Notes under the pieces: model-generated | What the model saw: the letters and a program-made list of their open reading frames with translations, nothing else | What the model was told of the DNA's origin: nothing | Database searches by the model: none | Position numbers and translations under genes: made by a program | NCBI RefSeq assembly: GCF_029029525.1 | Contig: NZ_JAKJSC010000002.1 | Span: 558,001 to 622,000, forward strand | Source of the DNA: Labilibaculum sp. DW002 | Lineage (GTDB): Bacteria > Bacteroidota > Bacteroidia > Bacteroidales > Marinifilaceae | Length of the DNA: 64,000 nt | Reading direction: 5' to 3' | Part shown: piece by piece, positions 35,810 through 44,900 of the stretch | Position numbering within the stretch: position 1 is the stretch's first letter | Layout: each line of letters begins with the position of its first letter

Positions 35810-37903
35810 ATGCGAGCTTTTATCAATCAAATTGGCCTTATTTTGCTAGTGCCATGTTTTATTGTCCTTACTTCTGAATATTGTCAAGCTCAAGAGACTA
35901 AGCTTGATAGCTTAAAACAATTGTTGCATAAGCACAATGAAAAGGACACTAGCAGGGTTAATATATTATATGATATTGCAGTTGAGTTAGCTTCTGTAAA
36001 TGATGATAATGCAATAATAAATGCTTTGAAAGCGGATAGTTTAGCTTCCGGTTTGAATTACAAAAGTGGTAAAGCAAGAAGTCTGATGCTAATTGGAAAG
36101 CTACTTTATAACGAAAAGAATGAGTTTTCCAAAGCCTTAATAGAATTAGAAAAATCTTTGATTTTATTCGAGGAAATGGCTAATCGAAGTCGCATCTCCG
36201 AGAATTTATTACTGATTGCCGAAATTAATTCAGATCAAGGGAATTTTCCTATTGCTATTGATTTTTACGAGAAGGCATTAAAAATAGTAAAAGCCGAGAG
36301 AGACACAGCAGGTTTGCAAATTTGTTATGGAAGTATGGGCACCATTTATGCACGCCAGGGAGAATATCCCAAAGCTTTAGAGTTTTATCAGAAAAATCTA
36401 AAAATAAGTGAAGAAATAGGAGATAAGGATAAAATAGCAAGTACACTCGGAAATATTGGAACGATATATTCCGATGAGGGAAGCTTTGATAAAGCGCTTG
36501 TGTTTTATAATAAAGCTCTCAAAATGAATGAGGACGCTGACGATAAGTATGGACTGGCAATTAATTATGGAAATATTGCTGGAGTACACTTAAAACAGGA
36601 AGAGTTTGATAAAGCACTGGTATGTAATCAAAAGGCTCTGGAGATTCTGGAAAGCTTGAATGACAAGTTTGGAATTGGCAGATCTAAAAATAATATTGGG
36701 CTAGTCTATTTAAATCGTAAAGACTACGAAACGGCACTCCTATACTTTCACCAGGGCTTAACACTTTTTGAAGAGTTGGGTGCAATAGGGGGTATATCAG
36801 TCATGTTGGGTAATATTTCGGAAGTTTACATTTTAATGGAAAACTATAATTTGGCCTTGGAATATTCTAACAGATGTTTAAAAATTGCTGAAAAAACAGG
36901 ATCGCTAAACCGTAAGAAATTTGCTTATGAGAAGTTGTCGAATACCTATAAAGGATTGCGAAAATACGACAAGGCGCTTCAGTACAGAGAATTATGGGTT
37001 GAAGTTAAAGACAGTATTTTTAATGAAACGAATCTGAAAAAAATAACGCGATTAGAAGTGCAATTTGAGCACGAGAAAGAAAAACAAGCCATTGCTTTGG
37101 AGCAAGAAAAAAAGGATGCCGTTCAGCTGGCAGAATTGCATAGACAAAAGGAGATGCGCAATGCCTTTGTAATTGGTTTTATCCTTGTTCTTTTGCTTGT
37201 AGTCATCATTTTTTACTACTATCGCAAAACCAAAAAATCCAACCATCAGCTAAGCGAACAGAATGGGATCATCACCAAGCAAAAGGAAGAGAAGGAAATG
37301 CTGATAAAAGAGATTCATCACAGGGTTAAAAATAACCTTCAGATTATATCAAGCTTGTTTAATCTGCAAAAGCGAAGCACCCAGCACGAAGAGGTGAAAT
37401 CTGCTTTAGTTGATGGACTGAGTCGTGTAAAATCGGTGGCCTTGATTCATGAACTTTTGTATCAGAACGAGGATGTGATTAATGTAAATATTAAGGATTT
37501 TGTTACAAAACTTGTCAGTCATATTAAAGCATCTTTTGGAGAGCACAAAAATATGCAAGAGAAAATTGATATTACTGATGATGTTATTTTCCATATTGAT
37601 ACGGCTGTACCTGTAGGATTAATAATAACAGAATTGATTACGAATTCTTATAAATATGCTTTCGATAAAGAAGATATTTGTCAGTTGAACATTACTCTTT
37701 CAAGAAATTCAGACAATAATTTTTGTTTATTAATGAGTGATAATGGTAGTGGTTTACCTAAAGATTTTGATGTGAAAAAATCTAAAACTTTAGGTCTTAA
37801 GATGGTAAGAACGCTTTCGGCTCAACTTAAGGGTGATATTGATTATGAGTTTGATAATGGCGCCAAGTTTTCACTTCACTTTGCTGTACAGAAAGGGAGT
37901 TAA
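35810..37903 (+). CDS. TPR-containing sensor histidine kinase (HisKA_2 type)
   Basis: A 697-residue sensor. A signal peptide (about 1-28, ending CQAQ) is followed by a periplasmic array of about six to seven TPR units (residues roughly 65-400, recurring YGNIGTIY, ALEFYQKNLKI, EGSFDKAL patterns). Next come a coiled-coil (VQFEHEKEKQAIALEQEKK), one membrane helix (NAFVIGFILVLLLVVIIFYYY, about 446-466) and a second coiled-coil. The HisKA_2 phosphoacceptor region has H503-H504 in EIHHRVKNNLQIISS, and the ATPase domain has TELITNSYKYAF and DNGSGLP. It probably phosphorylates the LytTR regulator encoded 103 bp downstream. Confidence 0.92.
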   Translation: MRAFINQIGLILLVPCFIVLTSEYCQAQETKLDSLKQLLHKHNEKDTSRVNILYDIAVELASVNDDNAIINALKADSLASGLNYKSGKARSLMLIGKLLYNEKNEFSKALIELEKSLILFEEMANRSRISENLLLIAEINSDQGNFPIAIDFYEKALKIVKAERDTAGLQICYGSMGTIYARQGEYPKALEFYQKNLKISEEIGDKDKIASTLGNIGTIYSDEGSFDKALVFYNKALKMNEDADDKYGLAINYGNIAGVHLKQEEFDKALVCNQKALEILESLNDKFGIGRSKNNIGLVYLNRKDYETALLYFHQGLTLFEELGAIGGISVMLGNISEVYILMENYNLALEYSNRCLKIAEKTGSLNRKKFAYEKLSNTYKGLRKYDKALQYRELWVEVKDSIFNETNLKKITRLEVQFEHEKEKQAIALEQEKKDAVQLAELHRQKEMRNAFVIGFILVLLLVVIIFYYYRKTKKSNHQLSEQNGIITKQKEEKEMLIKEIHHRVKNNLQIISSLFNLQKRSTQHEEVKSALVDGLSRVKSVALIHELLYQNEDVINVNIKDFVTKLVSHIKASFGEHKNMQEKIDITDDVIFHIDTAVPVGLIITELITNSYKYAFDKEDICQLNITLSRNSDNNFCLLMSDNGSGLPKDFDVKKSKTLGLKMVRTLSAQLKGDIDYEFDNGAKFSLHFAVQKGS

Positions 37904-38006
37904 TTGTGGTGAATTGTTCGTTGTCATTTAGCTAACGAAAGTTTTTTTAAATTTGCAGAATATAACGAGTTGCTGAGTACTAAATACTAAAGGATCAGAG
38001 AAAAAT

Positions 38007-38738
38007 ATGAGCAAGGTTAAAATTTTGATAGTTGAGGATGAGTTGCTGGTTGCGATGAACATGGCGGATTTACTCGAAGATCTGGGCTATGAAGTTCTTG
38101 AGCCGCAAATAAATTATGAAGGTGCTGTTGAATGCCTGATGAACGACAAGCCAGATATTGCACTGCTCGATATTCAAATAGAAGGGCTGAAAAATGGTGT
38201 TGATGTAGCTCGTTTCATTACTGAAAATTCAAATATCCCTTTTATCTTTCTGACTTCTCTTGCCGATCCACGTACTGTAGAGCAAGCTAAAATTGTAAAG
38301 CCCAATGCCTATTTGGTTAAGCCATTTAATCAGGATGATTTATATACATCTATAGAATTGGCATTGTATAATTTTCAAGCTTCAAAACAAGAAGAAATTT
38401 TGAGTGAACCTCCTCTTGTGAAAATTCACGATTCTTTTTTTGTGAAATCCAATGACTTGTTTCATAAAGTGAAGTACTCCGATATTGTATATATCAAAAG
38501 TGATCATGTTTATGTTGAGCTGCACACAGTGAATAAAAAGCGTCATGTTCTGCGCTCTTCAATGCTAGGTGTACTTGCAGATTTACCACAGAATTTTGTG
38601 CGTATTCATCGTTCCTATTCAATCAATATTGATTTTATAGAGAGTCTAAATTTGGGTATGGTAATAGTTGATGGCTGTAAAATTCCTGTAGGAAAATCAT
38701 ATGCCGAGCAGTTGATAAAGATGATTACCATAAAATAG
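38007..38738 (+). CDS. LytTR-family response regulator
   Basis: A 243-residue regulator. The receiver domain (residues about 5-120) has the acidic pocket EDE, phosphoacceptor D55 in ALLDIQIEG, and the KPF lysine in YLVKPFNQDD. The C-terminal LytTR DNA-binding domain covers about 145-243, with FFVKSNDLFHKVKYSDIVYIKSD, the RSSMLGVLADLP segment, FVRIHRSYSIN, and IPVGKSYAEQL. LytTR proteins bind pairs of direct repeats about 21 bp apart. Such a pair occurs at 38800-38828 immediately downstream, in front of the giant cargo gene. It forms a two-component system with the upstream kinase. Confidence 0.93.
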   Translation: MSKVKILIVEDELLVAMNMADLLEDLGYEVLEPQINYEGAVECLMNDKPDIALLDIQIEGLKNGVDVARFITENSNIPFIFLTSLADPRTVEQAKIVKPNAYLVKPFNQDDLYTSIELALYNFQASKQEEILSEPPLVKIHDSFFVKSNDLFHKVKYSDIVYIKSDHVYVELHTVNKKRHVLRSSMLGVLADLPQNFVRIHRSYSINIDFIESLNLGMVIVDGCKIPVGKSYAEQLIKMITIK

Positions 38739-38799
38739 CTCCCCATTAGTACTGAATTTACAGCTGCCTCTTCAACCTGTAGTTTTCATAAATTCACTT

Positions 38800-38828
38800 A
38801 GAACATTCTGAGTCCTATTCAGAACATT
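38800..38828 (+). promoter_or_regulatory. Candidate LytTR operator: two AGAACATT direct repeats 21 bp apart
   Basis: AGAACATT occurs at 38800-38807 and again at 38821-38828, exactly 21 bp apart (two helical turns), in the 210-bp gap between the LytTR regulator and the giant gene. This is the spacing known for LytTR sites such as those of AgrA. A near -7 box (TATTTTCG, 38856-38863) lies 28 bp downstream. Binding is inferred. Confidence 0.5.
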
Positions 38829-38948
38829 TCAGTCTCCCAGGTCTGATATTAGATCTATTTTCGCATCGCAATTTGTTAAAATCAATTCAGATTTTGAATT
38901 GAATAATAGCAAATTTAACGGTGAAAATTTAATCTATTATCTATACTT

Positions 38949-41900
38949 ATGAGAAGAAAATTACTCCTTTATCAATTGGCTCTTTTGAGCTTTTTTTTAT
39001 TGATGTCCACAAATTTGTGGGCACAAACTGGTTCGTTTGACGATCCGTATATTGTTGATACATTCCCTTATACAATTTCTGATTTTAATTCGAGTGATGG
39101 TTTTGATGCCACCACTATGCAAGGGAATTGTAACACTATCGCATGTTGTAAAGTGAAGATGGCCAAGATTATTTTGCCTGAGAAAGGGTCGTTGCTGTCT
39201 TTAATAGAAAACTTTACTCCATTAGCCGGATCTGTTATATTATATACTTCAGATAAAGAAACTCCTACATCTGTATCTGATTTGATATACTACTCAATGG
39301 CAGGGAATTTTTGTGGTTTTGGGAAATGTAAATCAATTGGTTTTGGGTATGTGTGGCCTAAAGAATATCATGGCCCATATAGTATTGCTGTTGATGAGAG
39401 TCATCCAGAAGAAGGTTGGAAGAACTTGATGAACAATGGTTTTGATTTTATTGAAGCGGGTACCTATTATGCTTTAATGTTTTGTGAAAATCAACAGGTT
39501 AATTATGGAATTGGTAGCATTACTAATATATTTTTCGATTTTGCTAGCTATTGCCCGAAAGGATCTGTTTGTAATACAATAAGTGAAGTTATTTGCAGTG
39601 GTGATGAATATTTAAGTCCTGCAGGTAATATATATACCGAAGAAGGAACTTATAAAGATATCCTGCCTGGTGCTGCTCAAGGTGGTCTCGATAGTCTCAT
39701 TACGATTAATCTGGCATTTAATCAGGACATTTTAGGTGTGGATATTATAGATTCTTATACTCCCTCTTATACTTGGGTCGATGGTGTAATCTATACGGAG
39801 AGCAACAATACTGCTACCTATACCTATACTAATAAAATGGGTTGTGACAGTGTTGTTACCTTAGATTTAACGATCAACTCAACAGTTTTAACTCAAGATG
39901 TAATTAAAGATCAAGAGCTTTGTGAAAACAATCCGTTTTCTGTTACTTCTTCTTCTTCTTATACCAGCTATGCTTCTTTCGACGATGCAAATAGCAATTG
40001 GGTGCAATTAAATGATTTGGTTGTTCCTTTGGCTGCAAAAGACCGGTCTGTGTTTTTGTGGATGAAGAAAGAAAATGCTGCTGATGAAGCACAGTCCTTA
40101 GTCGGAATAAACGAAAATTCGGGTGATTATAACATCAGTAATTTGCAGATTAACACCAATGGTACTCTTGCTGTTTATGATGGTGAAGATGCTCGAAGCT
40201 CTACTACTGATGTGGTTGATGGTAAGTGGCATTATGTGGGTTACACTTATAATGATGACACAAAAGAGACCAAGCTATATGCTGATGGCAAATTAGTACT
40301 AACTTTTTCTGATAACCAGTCTTTTGATGGTAATGATTATATCTCCTTAGGAACCGAGTTCGATGGTAATAACTCCAAAAAAGGGAATTATTACGATGGA
40401 TTAATGACTGAAGTCTCTTTTTGGGATGTGATTTTATCTGAGGAAGAAATTGCCACTATAATGAGTGCGCCAATAGCTGATGCCCATCCTAAGCGAAGCA
40501 ATTTGGTGGCTTATTACCCTATGCTTGTATCCTCTGCCGATTCTGATTTGTCGGTAATAAAAGATGTTAGTGGTAATAATTATCATGCTACTGCCTCTTC
40601 TGCTTCTATTATTTCTACTACGCTTATCGATGAAGTTTCGGGTTTCGATGCCTCTTCTTATTATACAGGTTTATGGTCTCGTAATGGTTCTGATTTGTCG
40701 ACTGGAAAAACTTTATCAATTGAAGGGAATTTGGCCGATGCAGGCGCATATGTATTAAAATTAGAACGTGATTATTTTTCGATTAGCGATGAATTTTCTC
40801 TTGTGGTAAATGCTGCACCTGCAATCAATGAGCAACCAGAAGATGCTAATGTAGTTGCAGGAGGAGAAGCTCGTTTTTCAGTAAATACGAATGCAGAAAA
40901 CTACCAATATACTTGGCATCAAAGTTATGATCAGACTGTTGGTGTTGATAAAAATACAAACGGACTTCCTGACTCTAATATAAATTCAGCATTTGCTTCG
41001 GGCTCAAATATTTATGTCGCTACTGATGGAGGATTTGCCATTTCGACCGATCTTGGAAAGAGTTTTGCTATTTCTCAAAGTCTTGGAAATGCAAATTGTA
41101 AAGATGTTCTTGTGCATGATGGGACTATATATGTAGCCACGGATAGAGGATTATATATTTCAACTGACAATGGAGAGTCGTTTACAATAAAAACAACTGC
41201 CCATGGATTAAAAGATAATGCCTGTTTGAAAGTTTATGCACAAAACGATAATGTTTATGTGATAAATGGTGAGAACACTATTGGAGATGCTAAAGGTGGC
41301 GTTTCTATTTCCTTTGATAAAGGTGAATCTTTTATTTATAGAGATTCCGATTTTGGTTTAGCAGGAAAGCTGGTTACAGATTTATTTATTGATGGAGAAA
41401 CAGTTTATTGTGTTTCAAAAGGAAAACCAGGTTTCGTTGGAGACTTAGGAGCTGGAGGTTTATCTGTCTCTTATGATAATGGAGGAAATTTTGCAGTGAA
41501 ATTTGGTGGTGGAGTAGCTACTGCCGAACATCAAGCAACAGGGGTTTATCAGTACGGAGATCATTTATATATGTCAACTGCTGTAGGTTTGGGAATTTCA
41601 ACTGATGGCGGTGAGAACTTTACATTTAAAACCACTGCCGATGGTTTGTCTGATAATTATTGTTTTGATGTTGAGATGATTGATGGCGTATTATATGTCG
41701 CCACAAACAAAGGTATCTCTAAATCGATTAATAATGGTGTGAGTTTTGAATTGTATGAAATTTACTCAGGTTCTAATGAGCTTTCTTTTTCTAATTTAAA
41801 AACAAACAGTACAACACTATTGGCTAATAATCCAACGAAATTGCTTGTTGATTATGATGGCATTGCTTATGAAACTAGTGCGGAAAATTTCTTAACGCTC

Positions 41901-44900
41901 AGCGATATTACTGCTGATATGGATGGTTCTGAATTTTACGTGCATGTGAAAAATCCAGATATGGCTTGTTCTACTGTTTCGAATACAGCAAGTTTAAATA
42001 TTGTCAAAGGTGATTTTGAAGTTTCAAAAACAACTCTTACAACTAGCGAAAATAAAACAAGCGATACATTCACTGTTAAACTTACTGAGCAAGCAAAATC
42101 TAATGTGGTTTTAAATATTGTTAGTGATAATGAGAGTGAAAATACAGTATCTCCAGCTACATTAACATTTACAACCGACACTTGGAATACGGCTCAAACA
42201 GTTACTGTAACTGGCGTTGATGAAGATATCCTTGATGGCACACAAGAAACAAATATTGTAGTTTCGGTTGATGCTAACTTAAGTGATGATGATTACGATA
42301 AGCTTAGCAACAAAACCATTGTAGTGAGTAATCATGACAATGATGTTGTAAAAAATTCTGTTTACTTTAATGTACAGGATAATGATACCGATCCAATTCC
42401 AGAAGCTACAATCAAAATCGATGGTGAAACCTTACTTACTGATGATTCTGGTGATGTATTTATTAAATTACCGGACGGAAGCTATCCTTATACTGTTATT
42501 AGAGAAGGGTATGAAAATGCTTCAGGAACAATTGTTGTTCTTGGTGCTACTGTTAATAAAACAGTCGTTCTTCCTCTAAAGCTTATTGCAAAATATGCTG
42601 TAAACTTTACAATTTCTGATGGTAGTGCAAATGTCGAATCTGCGTCTATTATAGTTGATGGTAATACTTTAACTACTGATAATCTGGGTAAAGCAACTGT
42701 CGACCTTCCAAATGGAACTTACCAATACAGCGTAAATGCTGGTGGATTCGACGAAAAAACGGGTTCCGTTGAGGTGAAAGATGCCAATGTTGATGAATCT
42801 GTTGTGTTGGCAAAAACGGCTCCTACAACTTACACAACAACATTCACTGTCGTTAAACAAGATAACAATCCAATCTCAGGAGTTACAATTGATGTTAATA
42901 ACCAAACATTAACAGCTGATGAAAATGGAGTAGCTACGATTGAATTATTACCTGGTGATTACCCATACACATGCTCGGCCACAGGCTACAAGACTTATTC
43001 GAGCGAAGTTAATATTGTAGATAAGGATTACAACGAAGAGGTCATTCTAATTGAGGCTGATCCAATACCAATGGTTAATTTTACAATCAAAAATCGTGAT
43101 GGTAATGTTATCGAAGGTGCTACTGTAACTGCAAACGGAAAAGATTACACGACCAATGCTCAAGGAAAAGTTTCAGTAGTAACTGATATGATGGGCTTTT
43201 CTTACACAATTAAAGCTGACGGATATTCAGATAAAAGCGGAAGTTTCATGGGACCAGTGATGGGACCTATGGACGAAACTGTATTTTTAGATGCACTTGC
43301 AGTTGTATCTAATGTTACATTTACCGTAACAGATAAATTAACTTCTAAACCCATCGAAGGAGCAACTGTTGCTTACGATGGTGGTTCTGGACTTACTGAT
43401 GCTAACGGGCAATTTACTAACCCAATTGAAAAAGGCTTGTCTAATTTTACTGTTAGTGCCGATGGTTATACCAGTAAAGGTGTTAGTGTAACCGAAGACG
43501 GAACAGATCAGAATGTAAATGTTGAGTTATCACCAATAACTTACTTGCTTGAATTTACGATTAAGGAAGGAACTAAAGGATTAAGTGGTGTTGATGTTCA
43601 AATAGCAGGTACTACAATCACTTCTGATGAAAATGGAATAGCAGAAATTTACCTGCCTATTGGTGACTACAACTGGAGTATTGACCACCCAGGATACGAA
43701 GCTAAAACAGGCCTTACTGCTGTTGTTGATAACGCAGGATGGGTTGAAGAGTATATTGGGCTTGTGAAAATTGTAACAAAATATCAAGTTACTTTCAATA
43801 TTAAAGATGTTGATGCAAATCCAATTTCAGGAGCTACAATCAAAATCGATGGTAAAACATTAACTACCGATGCCAATGGTGTAGTGACTGTTGAATTGGA
43901 GAGCGATGTTTACCCATGGACTTGTGATGCGAATGCTTACGACGAAGCTACAGGTGAAATAGAGGTTAACATTACGGATGAAGTGGTGAATGTGGAGATG
44001 AAAAAAACTGCTCCTAAAACTTATCAGGCTACTTTCAATATTAAAGATGTTGATGCAAACCCAATTTCAGGAGCTACATTTAATATTGATGGTAAAACAT
44101 TAACTGCCGATTCCAATGGTGTTGTTACTGTTGAATTGACAAGTGATGTTCATCTATGGACTTGTGATGCGAATTCTTACGATCAAGCTACAGGTGAAAT
44201 AGAGATTACTATTACGGATGAAGTGATGAATGTGGAGATGGAAAAAACTGCTCCTACTACTTTCACAACAACCTTTAACGTTAAAGACGAAGATGGAAAC
44301 CCAATATTGGGTGCAAGTATAAAAGTTGGAGAAACAACAGTTTCTTCTAATGCAAGTGGTGTTGCCACAATGGAACTTACCAAAGGATACCACTTCTTTG
44401 ATTGTAAAGCAGACGGTTTCTTAGATCTTAACGATGAATTTGGCGTTAAAACAAGTGGTACAGTCGTTAATATTATGATGGAAGTACCTAGATTCGAAGT
44501 TACTTTTAATGTAAAAGATGCAGACTCTAAGCCTATAATAGGTGCAACAATTGTTGTAGATGGTGAAACCCTTACTATCGACGAAAGTGGTCAAGCATAT
44601 ATTGACCTTACAAATGACACTCACAGTTGGACTTGTGACGCTAACGGATTCGACCCATCAACAGGAAATATAGAGCTTGCTGGTGCAGATGCTATTGTTA
44701 ATGTGGAAATGGTAAAAACTGCTCCTACTACTTTCACAACAACCTTTAACGTTAAAGACGAAGATGGAAACCCAATATCGGGTGCAAGTATAAAAGTTGG
44801 AGAAACAACAGTTTCTTCTAATGCAAGTGGTCTTGCAACAATGGAACTTTCTAAAGGATTCCACTTCTTTACTTGTAAAGCAGATGGTTTCTTAGATCTT

